From contig NZ_LMCT01000012.1 in the NCBI RefSeq assembly GCF_001424875.1, positions 337,880 through 401,879 of the forward strand: DNA of 64,000 nt. The letters are read 5' to 3'. Shown here piece by piece: positions 50,807-59,226 of this stretch (position 1 is the stretch's first letter; each line of letters starts with the position of its first letter). Below the pieces are notes generated by a model that was given only the letters and a program-made list of their open reading frames with translations, was not told the origin of the DNA and did no database searches. The DNA is from Kitasatospora sp. Root107 (GTDB taxonomy: Bacteria > Actinomycetota > Actinomycetes > Streptomycetales > Streptomycetaceae). The translations under genes and the position numbers were made by a program.

Positions 50807-51517
50807 TCACCGCTCGGCGCCCATAGCCGTGAGCACCAGGCCTGGCGGCTCGACTCCCTGCGGCCACGGCCCGAACGGGGCCTCCCGGCGGATCAGCGGC
50901 ACTCCGGCGGCCTCCCGCTGGGACAGCGCCCGGCTCAGCCGGGGCCAGGGCAGCCCGGCCGCCTCGTACAACGGCGGGGACCAGTCCGGGCGCGCCCCGG
51001 TGACGTACCGGAGCAGGTCGGCGGTGGCCCGGGCGTCGCCGAGCGCGGTGTGCGCCGGGTACCAGCCGAGCCCGGCCGCCTCGACGCAGGCCGCCAGGCC
51101 GTACCCGCCGGCCTCGGCCAGGTGGGCCCGGGCCAGGCGCAGGGTGCAGAGCGTCGGTATCGGCGGCAGCGGCACCCCGATCCGGGCGAACTCGCGCTCC
51201 AGGAACGCCTGGTCGCAGCTGACGTGGTGACCGACCAGCACCCGCCCCGCCAGCAGCTCCAGCAGCGTCGGGGCGACCTCGCGGAACCTCGGCGCACCGA
51301 CCACGTCGGCCTGGCTGATCCGGTGCACATGGGTCGGCCCGACCGGCCCGACCGGGTCGATCAGGGTGGAGAACTCGCCCTCGGCGCGGAGTTGGCCGTC
51401 CAGCAGCAGCACGGCGATCTCCACCACCCGGTGCCGCCACGGGCTACGGCCGGTGGCCTCGACGTCCACGACGGCGAAGCCGCCCGAGGCGGGCGGCAGT
51501 TGTCGGCCGGGAAGCAT
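50807..51517 (-). CDS. DEDDh 3'-5' exonuclease (DnaQ/epsilon-like)
   Basis: 236 residues. Exo I DVEATG, Exo II HHVSCDQAFLEREF and Exo III HTALGDARATADLL give the complete DEDDh set. Stand-alone versions act in DNA repair or RNA/DNA trimming rather than in the replisome. The C-terminal 50 residues are Pro/Arg-rich and unassigned. Its 3' end runs into the MITE-like element. Confidence 0.9.
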   Translation of the reverse strand: MLPGRQLPPASGGFAVVDVEATGRSPWRHRVVEIAVLLLDGQLRAEGEFSTLIDPVGPVGPTHVHRISQADVVGAPRFREVAPTLLELLAGRVLVGHHVSCDQAFLEREFARIGVPLPPIPTLCTLRLARAHLAEAGGYGLAACVEAAGLGWYPAHTALGDARATADLLRYVTGARPDWSPPLYEAAGLPWPRLSRALSQREAAGVPLIRREAPFGPWPQGVEPPGLVLTAMGAER

Positions 51518-51664
51518 GAATGCTCTCCTCCGTCATCCAGCCCCCGACGGACAGAAACGTTTTAGATCGTAAGCCGACCAACTGGCGTTTCCTAAGCCGA
51601 TCTTCATTTTTGCAGGCAACGATTTGGCGAAGCACCCCCGCCGAACGGAGGGGCTGCCGTGTCG

Positions 51665-51943
51665 TCAGGCGCCGAGCGCAGCGCGCAGGCGCCGTTCGTC
51701 GACCCGCCAGAAATCGTGCTGCTTCCCGTCGATCAGCGTCACCGGAATCTGCTCCCAGTACTTCCGGTACAGCTCCTCGTCCTGGGTGATGTCCCGCTCC
51801 TCGAAGGCACTTCCCAGCTCCCCGGTCACCCGCACGATCACCGCCCGGGCATCGTCGCACAGATGGCAGCCGGGCTTCCCGATCAGGGTCACCGTCCGCT
51901 CGGCGGGCTTCTTGCTGGTGTCACGTCGCAACAGTGGGGTCAC
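51665..51943 (-). CDS. Glutaredoxin-family protein
   Basis: 92 residues with redox centre KPGCHLCDDAR (CxxC) and cis-Pro QIPVTLIDGKQ. Of the DUF836/glutaredoxin-like type found next to rex-hem genes in Streptomyces. It probably reduces disulfides using mycothiol or thioredoxin; partner unknown. GTG start at 51943. Divergent from the HAD gene. Confidence 0.88.
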   Translation of the reverse strand: MTPLLRRDTSKKPAERTVTLIGKPGCHLCDDARAVIVRVTGELGSAFEERDITQDEELYRKYWEQIPVTLIDGKQHDFWRVDERRLRAALGA

Positions 51944-52009
51944 CGCACCATTCTCAACCTTGCGCCTGCGTTCAAGTACCGGTCACGCGGGCTGGCTATG
52001 CTCGGGGCC

Positions 52010-52897
52010 ATGGTCGCCCTCAGAAGGCTCTCCCACGTACGGCGCTCCCCGAACGAGCAGTCGGCCCTGGCGGGCGAGGCCGCCGCCGCTGCGGCGGAGG
52101 ACCACACGCCGACCCCGGACGACCCGCAGGCCGCCGCGTTCTTCGACTGCGACAACACCATCCTGCGCGGTGCGGCGATCTTCTACCTGGGCATCGGCCT
52201 GTACCGGCGGAGGTTCTTCTCCCGCCGCGACATGGTCAGGTTCGCCTGGCAGCAGGCGTGGTTCCGGGTGCACGGCGCCGAGGACCCGGCGCACATGGCG
52301 GACGCCAAGGACAAGGCGCTCGGCCTGGTGGCGGGCAAGCGGACCACCGAGCTGGAGGAGATCTGCGAGGAGATCTTCGCGGACGTGATCACCCGGAAGA
52401 TCTGGCCCGGCACCCAGGCGCTGGTGCAGCTGCACCTGGACGCCGGGCAGCGGGTCTGGCTGGTCACCGCGGCCCCGCAGGAGGTGGCCAGGATCATCGC
52501 CCGGCAGCTCGGCATGACCGGGGCGCTCGGCACGGTGGCCGAGGCGGTGGACGGGGTCTACACCGGCCGGCTGGTCGGCGGGCTGCTGCACGGCGAGGCG
52601 AAGGCGGCGGCGGTCACCGCACTGGCCCGGCGGGAGCGGCTGGAGTTGAGCCGGTGCGCCGCGTTCAGCGACTCGGCCAACGACATCCCGATGCTGGCGC
52701 TGGTCGGCCACCCGTACGTGGTGAACCCGGACTCGACGCTGCGGCGGCACGCCCGGGCCAACGGCTGGCGGGTGCGCGACTTCAGGACCGGCCGCAAGGC
52801 GGCCAGGATCGGCCTGCCCACCGCGGCCGGCCTGGGAGTCCTCGCCGGTGCGACCGCTGCCGCGGTGGCGATCAGGCGTCGGCAGCGGGCGGCCTGA
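52010..52897 (+). CDS. HAD-IB family phosphatase with C-terminal membrane segment
   Basis: 295 residues. HAD motif I FFDCDNTIL, motif II WLVTAAP, Lys in HGEAKAAAV, and motif III FSDSANDIPML; SerB-like class, as in the S. coelicolor gene near bldN. A C-terminal hydrophobic stretch (AGLGVLAGATAAAVAIRR) suggests membrane anchoring. Start ATG 52010 chosen over ATG 51998: TATGCT at 51997-52002 looks like a -10 placing the transcript start at 52010 (leaderless). Confidence 0.88.
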   Translation: MVALRRLSHVRRSPNEQSALAGEAAAAAAEDHTPTPDDPQAAAFFDCDNTILRGAAIFYLGIGLYRRRFFSRRDMVRFAWQQAWFRVHGAEDPAHMADAKDKALGLVAGKRTTELEEICEEIFADVITRKIWPGTQALVQLHLDAGQRVWLVTAAPQEVARIIARQLGMTGALGTVAEAVDGVYTGRLVGGLLHGEAKAAAVTALARRERLELSRCAAFSDSANDIPMLALVGHPYVVNPDSTLRRHARANGWRVRDFRTGRKAARIGLPTAAGLGVLAGATAAAVAIRRRQRAA

Positions 52898-53324
52898 CGG
52901 CCGGTCAGCACGGCACCGAAAGCGGCTCACTCTTAAGGGCGAACTCCGCTGCCTGATCCGGGTGCTCCGATCGTGTTCGACCGTGACCGGAACCGATCGT
53001 TCGGAGAGTTGGGAAAGTCGGGGGTTGCCGGGGCCGGAACCCGGGAATCGGGCCCCTCACCTCCGGAAACTGTCACCCGGCGCACACGGGCGATCACATT
53101 GAGCCGAGCGGCTGATGCCATGTTCGGTCAGTTCCAGCCGCATATGCACGCCAAGCGGATCTCAAACGACCACTTCGGCCACAGGGTGTAGCTGTCATTG
53201 CACAAAGCGTTATTCTCTCCTGGATGCACGCCACCCACACGTCCCCGTTGACGAGGGGTCAGTCGGAGTGTGCTCTCCGCGCAGGCGGAGGTGATCCGTC
53301 CACAGTTCTGCCTCTGGGAGTCCC
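52898..53324 (+). promoter_or_regulatory. 427-bp upstream region of bldN
   Basis: No convincing gene. It should contain the bldN promoter and a long leader; TTATTCT near 53210 is a possible -10. In other streptomycetes bldN is controlled by BldD and AdpA; I could not place a clear operator for either here. Confidence 0.5.
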
Positions 53325-54152
53325 GTGTACCCACCCGTCCGGAACGACGCGCCTGCCTCCTCCCGCCCGTCGCCCACCAACCTGCGCCGCGGTACACACC
53401 TCGACCGACTCCGGTCCGCGATCCGCGAGTTCGAGCTGTACGTGCCCCAACCGGCGCTGGCCGGTGTCCCGTTGGCGGGCGGGGTAGCACTGCGCTCCTC
53501 GACCACCGCCGGCGGCACCGGTACCCGCAGCCGGGTCGGCGCGGGCACCGGGCCCGGCTCCCGGAGCAGGGCCAGAACCACACCCACGCCGGGGCTCGAG
53601 TCCGAGCACAACCCGATCATGGAGTTGGTCGAGCGGGCCCAGGCCGGCGAGAGCGAGGCCTTCGGCCGGCTCTACGACCACTACTCGGACACCGTCTACC
53701 GGTACATCTACTACCGGGTCGGCGGGCGGGCCACCGCCGAGGACCTGACCAGCGAGACCTTCCTGCGCGCGCTGCGCCGGATCGGCACCTTCACCTGGCA
53801 GGGCCGGGACTTCGGCGCCTGGCTGGTGACCATCGCGCGCAACCTGGTGGCGGACCACTTCAAGTCCAGCCGGTTCCGCCTGGAGGTCACCACCGGCGAG
53901 ATGCTCGACTCCAACGAGTGCGAGCGCAGCCCCGAGGACTCGGTGCTGGAGTCACTCTCCAACGCCGCCCTGCTGGACGCGGTGCGACGGCTCAATCCGC
54001 AGCAGCAGGAGTGCGTCACGCTCCGCTTCCTGCAGGGGCTTTCGGTGGCCGAGACGGCCAGGATCATGGGCAAGAACGAGGGTGCGATCAAGACTCTCCA
54101 GTACCGCGCGGTCCGCACCCTGGCCCGACTGCTGCCACCCGACGCCCGGTGA
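53325..54152 (+). CDS. bldN: Developmental ECF sigma factor BldN (pro-form)
   Basis: 275 residues. The first about 95 are an N-terminal extension (Arg/Ser/Thr-rich, as in pro-BldN, which is proteolytically trimmed), then sigma region 2 (IMELVERAQAGESEAFGRLYDHYSD, DLTSETFLRALRRIGTF) and region 4 (RLNPQQQECVTLRFLQGLSVAETARIMGK). It directs chaplin, rodlin and bldM transcription during aerial growth. The anti-sigma gene follows. GTG 53325, GGAG 4 nt upstream. Confidence 0.95.
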   Translation: MYPPVRNDAPASSRPSPTNLRRGTHLDRLRSAIREFELYVPQPALAGVPLAGGVALRSSTTAGGTGTRSRVGAGTGPGSRSRARTTPTPGLESEHNPIMELVERAQAGESEAFGRLYDHYSDTVYRYIYYRVGGRATAEDLTSETFLRALRRIGTFTWQGRDFGAWLVTIARNLVADHFKSSRFRLEVTTGEMLDSNECERSPEDSVLESLSNAALLDAVRRLNPQQQECVTLRFLQGLSVAETARIMGKNEGAIKTLQYRAVRTLARLLPPDAR

Positions 54153-54249
54153 GCTCAATAGCTGATGATGCGTCATATCAACTACCTGGCTTCCCCGGGC
54201 GGGTGAACGAGCGGTCACATGCTCTGCTTAATGCGGAAGAGGGGCCGTG

Positions 54250-54278
54250 CGTAACCGACGCCCGGCCCTGCTCGTTGG
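54250..54278 (+). promoter_or_regulatory. Candidate sigma-BldN promoter of rsbN
   Basis: CGTAAC (54250-54255), 17 bp, CGTTGG (54273-54278), in the bldN-rsbN gap, 134 bp before the rsbN start. Autoregulation of the anti-sigma gene by BldN is known in S. venezuelae. Confidence 0.72.
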
Positions 54279-54411
54279 CCAACCTGCAAGCCCCCGCCGG
54301 GCCGTCGGTCAAGCAGGATCGACCACGCTCACCCGATGGAGTGGTTTTGGCCCGCCGAGGCAACCGTCCGGCAGGCCGGGGAGTCCACAACGACGAAGGG
54401 AGGTGTGGCCC

Positions 54412-55614
54412 GTGACGGCAAACATGCTGGAGCACCGGCGGGCGAGGGCCTTCGCCGAGGCGCTGGAGGCCCACCACGTAGAGCCCCACCAAGGGGACCG
54501 GAGACCCGGCAGCAGTCGGCCCGGGGGCTCCACCGCGATGGCGGAGCTGCTGACCATGGCGGACGCTCTCGGCGCACTGCCCGAGCCCGAGCTCAGCACC
54601 GAGGCCAGGACGCTCCAACGCGCCCAGCTGATGGCCGCGTTCGAGCGCGACTGGACGGGCAGCCCAGCCGCGAAGGTGCCGCAGCAGCGCAGGCACCGGG
54701 CGCTCCGGTCCGGGGCGCGACTGCGCTGGGGCCGACGGCTGGCGATCGGCGGCCTGGTGGCCGGCGTCGCGGTCGGCAGCTTCGCCGGTGCGGCTGCCGC
54801 CAGCTCCAACGCCCTTCCGGGGGACACCCTCTACGGCATGAAGCGCGGGCTCGAGGACCTCCGGCTGAGCTGGGCCGGCTCCGACTCCGAGGTCGGCGCC
54901 CTGCTGCTGGACCAGGCCTCCACCCGGCTGGAGGAGGCCCAGGGCCTGCTCGGCCGGGCGGACACCGGCGCGACGTTGAGCCCGGCCACGGTGGAGCAGG
55001 TCCGCCGCGCACTGGACGACATGCACGCCGAGGCGGTCAAGGGCCGGGAGCTGCTCCGCTCGGTCTACCGGAGCAACGGGTCGCTCGACCCGATGCGCCG
55101 GCTGGCCGGCTTCGCCGACGGCGAGGACGACCGCTGGGCGGCCGTCAAGGGCCAGCTGCCGACCCAACTCACCGGCCAGGCCAGCAAGGTGAACGAGCTC
55201 TTCGACGAGATGACCGAGGACGTCGCCCCGCTCCAGCTGACCCCGTCGGCAGCGAAGGGCAACGCCCCGGCCGCACCCGGCGGCGCTCCGCAGTCCCCCG
55301 GCGGTACCGCGGCCTCCCCGGCCACCGGTGCCGGCAGCGCGACCCAGCCGCGTACCGACCCGGGCCGGCCCAACGCCGGTACCGGACCGGGCGCGACCAC
55401 GCCGAGCAGCAAGGCCAGCCCCGGTCTGCTCGACAAGCTGCTGCCGGGCGTCACCGGTGGCGGTGCGGCCTCCCCGGCCGCCGGTTCGCCCGAGCGGGCG
55501 GCCGACGCACCCGCGCCGGCCGCCGAAGACGCCCCGCAGGACCAGCCGCCGACCCAGGAGCTGCGCATTCCGGCGCTGATCCCGGGCCTGCTGCCGGAGA
55601 TCTCGCTGGGCTGA
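54412..55614 (+). CDS. rsbN: Membrane anti-sigma factor RsbN
   Basis: 400 residues from GTG 54412 (GGGAGG 8 nt upstream). The cytosolic N-terminal domain (about 1-100) binds BldN; one membrane span (RLAIGGLVAGVAVGSFAGAAAAS, about 107-128); extracytoplasmic DUF5667-like helical part (LPGDTLYGMKRGLEDLRLSWAG) and a long Pro/Ala/Gly tail ending IPGLLPEISLG. It holds BldN inactive and sets the timing of chaplin/rodlin expression. Confidence 0.93.
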   Translation: MTANMLEHRRARAFAEALEAHHVEPHQGDRRPGSSRPGGSTAMAELLTMADALGALPEPELSTEARTLQRAQLMAAFERDWTGSPAAKVPQQRRHRALRSGARLRWGRRLAIGGLVAGVAVGSFAGAAAASSNALPGDTLYGMKRGLEDLRLSWAGSDSEVGALLLDQASTRLEEAQGLLGRADTGATLSPATVEQVRRALDDMHAEAVKGRELLRSVYRSNGSLDPMRRLAGFADGEDDRWAAVKGQLPTQLTGQASKVNELFDEMTEDVAPLQLTPSAAKGNAPAAPGGAPQSPGGTAASPATGAGSATQPRTDPGRPNAGTGPGATTPSSKASPGLLDKLLPGVTGGGAASPAAGSPERAADAPAPAAEDAPQDQPPTQELRIPALIPGLLPEISLG

Positions 55615-55621
55615 GTGCACG

Positions 55622-55659
55622 TCAGTGGGGCCAGGGGCAGCCGCCCCTGGCCCCACTGA
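55622..55659. terminator. Bidirectional terminator
   Basis: 17-bp perfect stem (55622-55638 with 55643-55659), AGCC loop, between convergent rsbN and acyltransferase genes. Confidence 0.9.
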
Positions 55660-55666
55660 GGCATGT

Positions 55667-56671
55667 CTAGAAGAAGACCGACCGCCGCTGCACCAGCAGC
55701 TTGTACAGCGTGTGCTGGATGGTCTCCCTGACCTGGTCGGTGAGGTCGAAGACCAGCATCGGGTCGTCCGCCGCCTCCGGCGGGTAGCTGTCGGTCGGGA
55801 TCGGCTCGCCGAACTGGATGGTCCACTTGGTCGGCAGCGGGATCGCGCCGAGCGGTCCGAGCCAGGGGAAGGTCGGCGTGATCGGCAGGTACGGCAGCCC
55901 GAGCGCGCGGGCCAGCGTCCGGGCGTTGCCGATCATCGGGTAGGTCTCCTCGGCGCCGACGATCGAGCACGGCACGATCGGCACCCCGGCCCGCAGCGCG
56001 GAGGCCACGAAGCCACCCCGGCCGAAGCGCTGGAGCTTGTACCGCTCGGCGAACGGCTTGCCGATGCCCTTGAAGCCCTCCGGCCAGACCCCGACCACCT
56101 CGCCGCGCTCCAGCAGCGCCGCGGCGTCCTCGCCGCAGGCCAGCGTGTGCCCGGCCTTCCGGGCCAGCTCGCCGACCACCGGCAGCACGAAGACCAGGTC
56201 GGCCGCGAGCATCCGCAGGTGCCGCCGCCGGGGATGGTGGTCGTGGATGGCGATCTGGGTCATCAGCGCGTCCAGCGGGATGGTGCCGGAGTGGTTGGCG
56301 ACGATCAGCACCCCGCCCTCGGCCGGGATGTTCTCGATCCCCCGGACCTCGACCCGGAAGTACTTCTCCGCCAGCGGGCGGAGCATCGAGAGCAGCACCT
56401 CCTCGGTGAGCTCGCGGTCGAAGCCGAACTCGTCCACCTCGTAGTCGCCGGTGATCCGCCGCCGCAGGAAGGACAGGCCGTTGGCGGCCCGGCCCTCCCA
56501 GCCCTTGCCGAGCGCCCGGGTGGCGGCCGAGCCCAGCGGCCCGGCCAGCGCGCCGCCGACCGCGTCGGCGATCCGGTCCGACAGACCGGGCCCGGTGGGC
56601 TCCGGCTGCCAGCTCGGTGCGGACTCGATCGGGATCACCTTCGCCGGCTCGGCGTCCCGCGCAGCGGTCAT
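55667..56671 (-). CDS. Lysophospholipid acyltransferase-family protein (PlsC-like)
   Basis: 334 residues. PlsC motifs: ANHSGTIPLDALM (NHxxxxD), VVGVWPEGFKG (EGxxG), IVPCSIVGAEETYP. It transfers acyl groups to a glycerol-phosphate-type acceptor at the membrane. The 7-bp gap after the epimerase gene and conserved order with bS22 and HTH genes, as in mycobacteria (Rv0500A-Rv0502 order), show an old actinobacterial unit. Confidence 0.9.
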   Translation of the reverse strand: MTAARDAEPAKVIPIESAPSWQPEPTGPGLSDRIADAVGGALAGPLGSAATRALGKGWEGRAANGLSFLRRRITGDYEVDEFGFDRELTEEVLLSMLRPLAEKYFRVEVRGIENIPAEGGVLIVANHSGTIPLDALMTQIAIHDHHPRRRHLRMLAADLVFVLPVVGELARKAGHTLACGEDAAALLERGEVVGVWPEGFKGIGKPFAERYKLQRFGRGGFVASALRAGVPIVPCSIVGAEETYPMIGNARTLARALGLPYLPITPTFPWLGPLGAIPLPTKWTIQFGEPIPTDSYPPEAADDPMLVFDLTDQVRETIQHTLYKLLVQRRSVFF

Positions 56672-56678
56672 CTCGGCC

Positions 56679-57710
56679 TCAGCTCCTCGGAGAGTTCTGA
56701 CGGGTCAGCAGACCCGCCAGCCGGTCGGCGGCCGCGGCCAGCCGCTCGGGCGGCAGCAGCCCACCGGACTGGGCGGCGGCGAAGTCGGCGAACGCCTCGG
56801 GGGTGGTCATGGTCGGCGTCCAGCCGAAGCCCTCGCGCAGCTCGGTGGTGTCCACCACCCGTCCGTGGCTGAGCAGTTGGAGCTGCTCGGGCGATATGTC
56901 GGCGAGGCCGGTCCGCCGGGCCAGACCGGCGGCCAGGCCGAGTGCGGGCCCGAGCAGCGGGACGGTGGGACGGCCGAGCCTGCGGGCGCACTGGGAGAGC
57001 AGCAGCACGCCGTCCCCGGCCACGTTGTAGGTGCCGGGCCTCGGCTCGGTGGCCGCCAGGTGCAGCAGCGCGACGGCGTCGTCCTCGTGCACGAACTGCA
57101 GCCGGGGATCGCGGCCGAGCACGGTGGGCAGCACCGGCAGCGCGAAGTAGTCGCAGAGCGGGGTGTCCCCGGCCGGGCCGACGATGTTGGCGAACCGCAG
57201 CACGGTGACCGCCACGTCGGGCCGGCGCCTGGCGAAGCCGCGGACGTACCCCTCGACCTCGGTGGCGTCCTTGCCGAAGCCGCTGCGCGGCAGGGCCTTG
57301 GGCGGCATCCGCTCGCCGAACACCGCCGGGTCACGCGGGGCGGAGCCGTACACGGCAGTGGTGGACTTGACGACCAGTCGGCGCAAGCCTGGTGCCTTCT
57401 GGCAGGCCCCGAGCAGCTGCATGGTGCCGATGACGTTGGTCTCCTTGGCGGTGGCCCGGCCACCCTGTATCCCGGCACTGACGTCCAGGTGCACCACGGT
57501 GTCCACGTCGTACTCGGCGATCACCCGGGCGACGGCGGGGCGGCGCAGGTCGACCCGGACGTACTCGACGCCGTCGGCGGTCATCCCGCCCCACGGCTCC
57601 CGGCTGTCCACGCCGACCACCCGGTCGATGCCGGGGCGGCCGGCCAGCCGGGCCGCGAACCTGGCCCCGAGGTGCCGGGCCACGCCGGTGACGAGCACGA
57701 CCTTGCCCAC
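56679..57710 (-). CDS. NAD-dependent epimerase/dehydratase (GalE2-like)
   Basis: 343 residues. Rossmann motif VLVTGVARHLGARFAARLAG, VKSTTAVYGSAPRDPAVFGE (Ser/Tyr region), DALTLVH-like block FVHEDDAVALLHLA. An extended SDR of the Rv0501/GalE2 type; substrate not known, though pairing with the acyltransferase suggests envelope lipid or sugar work. GTG 57710 with GAGAGGGG 9 nt upstream. Confidence 0.88.
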   Translation of the reverse strand: MGKVVLVTGVARHLGARFAARLAGRPGIDRVVGVDSREPWGGMTADGVEYVRVDLRRPAVARVIAEYDVDTVVHLDVSAGIQGGRATAKETNVIGTMQLLGACQKAPGLRRLVVKSTTAVYGSAPRDPAVFGERMPPKALPRSGFGKDATEVEGYVRGFARRRPDVAVTVLRFANIVGPAGDTPLCDYFALPVLPTVLGRDPRLQFVHEDDAVALLHLAATEPRPGTYNVAGDGVLLLSQCARRLGRPTVPLLGPALGLAAGLARRTGLADISPEQLQLLSHGRVVDTTELREGFGWTPTMTTPEAFADFAAAQSGGLLPPERLAAAADRLAGLLTRQNSPRS

Positions 57711-57775
57711 TGCGCCGCACCCCTCTCGAAAGCCCTGCACGCACCGTATCGCGCCGGGCCTGGATGCGGGCAAAC

Positions 57776-57815
57776 GACAGCGCCCGCCCCGGCCTGAACC
57801 GGAACGGGCGCTGTC
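57776..57815 (-). terminator. Terminator after the bS22 gene
   Basis: 11-bp perfect stem GACAGCGCCCG (57776-57786) with 57805-57815, with CCGG/CCGG inside the loop. Confidence 0.8.
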
Positions 57816-57850
57816 TGCACACCTGGCGCGCAGGGCGCGGCCGTGGGTGC

Positions 57851-57949
57851 CTACTTCTTGTTACGACGCTGAACGCGAGTGCGCTTCAGAAGCTTGCGGT
57901 GCTTCTTCTTGGCCATACGCTTGCGACGCTTCTTGATGACAGAGCCCAC
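57851..57949 (-). CDS. Small ribosomal protein bS22 (AURKAIP1/COX24 family)
   Basis: 32 residues from a GTG start: [20 protein letters not shown] then [11 protein letters not shown]. The very basic [19 protein letters not shown] core is the AURKAIP1/COX24 motif, now known in actinobacteria as ribosomal protein bS22 of the small subunit. Codon use is less GC-rich than neighbours because of Lys/Arg content. The order HTH protein-bS22-epimerase-acyltransferase equals mycobacterial Rv0500A-Rv0500B-Rv0501-Rv0502. Confidence 0.93.
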   Translation of the reverse strand: MGSVIKKRRKRMAKKKHRKLLKRTRVQRRNKK

Positions 57950-58071
57950 GGAACTACCCTCGCTCACTGAGACTCACGTCCGTGAGAGACGGAGTCCATA
58001 CGACTGACGGAGGGCCTAGCCTACCCGTCGCTGCGGTTAAGCCGTAATCGTGCTCCGAAGAGGCCCCAGCC

Positions 58072-58281
58072 CTACGCGCTCTCAAGGCGCACGTAGGACT
58101 CCCTGAGGTACTCGTGGACGGCCTGTTCGGGGACTCGGAAGGAGCGGCCGACCCTGATCGCGGGCAGCTCTCCACTGTGTACCAGGCGGTACACCGTCAT
58201 CTTGGACACCCGCATGACCGAGGCAACCTCTGCCACGGTCAGGAAGACGACCTCCTGCAATGGGCGTTCGCCGGAACTCAT
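58072..58281 (-). CDS. Excisionase/MerR-like helix-turn-helix protein
   Basis: 69 residues from ATG 58281. LTVAEVASVMRVSKMTVYRLVHSGELPAIRVGRSFRV is a classic excisionase-family winged HTH; no other domain. Despite the family name it belongs to the conserved chromosomal block with bS22 (Rv0500A orthologue) and is a small regulator, not a phage protein. Confidence 0.92.
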   Translation of the reverse strand: MSSGERPLQEVVFLTVAEVASVMRVSKMTVYRLVHSGELPAIRVGRSFRVPEQAVHEYLRESYVRLESA

Positions 58282-58398
58282 GACCCTCACCCGACCCTTA
58301 CCCGTGTGCAAGGCACCGACTTCCCCTTCGGTGACTCCACCGGCACACGTGTATCCCCAGAGTAGTTAAGGGTGGTACCAGTGGGAAGAGGGAGAAGC

Positions 58399-59226
58399 TC
58401 AGTCCTTGTACGGTGCGAGATCCGCCCGTTGCAGTACGTAGTCGCTCAGCGCTCTGTAGCAGTCCGGGTGCGCACCGTCGTCCACCGGGACGGCCACCTT
58501 CACGGTGCCCTCGGCCTCGGCGACGAACGGCGCCACGTCGTTGGAGTCGGCCAGGCCACCGGCCGGGACGCCCAGCCGACCCGCCCCGCAGAGCCAGCCG
58601 TGGTCGCCCAGCACCAGGTCGGGCAGTGGTTGCCCGGCCTCGGTGAGCGCGGCCAGCGCCAGCCGGACGGGCTGCGGCGAGTGGGTGTGCAGCAGCTCGC
58701 CCGCGGCGTCGGCGGAGCGGACCACCAGGACCGGGCCGACGGCGTCCAGCACGCAGCTCCGCTGCCCGGCCGGGGTGGGCTCGCGGAACCGGGTGCCGCG
58801 CGCGGGCGTACGCAGGGCGCAGCCCGAGCGCTCCAGGGCCCGGGCCAGTGCGCCGTGGAAGCCCGCCAGCTTGTTGGGGTGCCCCGTGCCGGCCAGCACG
58901 GTGCCCCGGCGGCGGGCGGTGGCCGCCAGCAGCCCGGCGAGGCGCTCCAGGGCGTCCACGGTGCGCTCGGGGTCGATGGTGTCGGGGCCCTGGGCGTAGC
59001 TGAAGTCGGGGTGTACGCCGACCCGTTCGGCCATCAGGTCGAGCACCGCGCCGGGGCCCCAGCGGCGCTCCGGGTCCAGGCCCATCAGGGCCGCCGGGTC
59101 GGCCTGGCCGAACAGGCGGTAGTGCCGCAGGTTGTTCTGCCGGAGCGTCGGGACGGCCGGTCCTGCCAGCCGGTGCCTGAGCAGGTGCGCGATCAGTTCG
59201 GCCCGGGTGAGCCCGGCCCGGCTCAC
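58399..59226 (-). CDS. Phosphatase-family protein next to acuC
   Basis: 275 residues. HAT LLRHRLAGPAVPTLRQNNLRHYRLF, LVLAGTGHPNKLAGFHGALARAL-type and LVLGDHGWLCGAG segments match the actinobacterial phosphatase gene that follows acuC in S. coelicolor (SCO3329-3330 region). Exact substrate unknown. GTG 59226 overlaps the acuC stop (GTGA). Confidence 0.78.
   Translation of the reverse strand: MSRAGLTRAELIAHLLRHRLAGPAVPTLRQNNLRHYRLFGQADPAALMGLDPERRWGPGAVLDLMAERVGVHPDFSYAQGPDTIDPERTVDALERLAGLLAATARRRGTVLAGTGHPNKLAGFHGALARALERSGCALRTPARGTRFREPTPAGQRSCVLDAVGPVLVVRSADAAGELLHTHSPQPVRLALAALTEAGQPLPDLVLGDHGWLCGAGRLGVPAGGLADSNDVAPFVAEAEGTVKVAVPVDDGAHPDCYRALSDYVLQRADLAPYKD

Noticed and set aside
50593..50826. 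77-codon frame across the MITE-like element
   Set aside because: Encoded mostly by the inverted repeats; low-complexity and without a ribosome-binding site.
52973..53191. 72-codon frame in the bldN upstream region
   Set aside because: No ribosome-binding site, no similarity, non-coding codon pattern; better seen as leader DNA.
58072..58281. Excisionase of a mobile element
   Set aside because: The excisionase-like fold is shared by the conserved chromosomal protein of the bS22 block; no integrase or attachment site is nearby.
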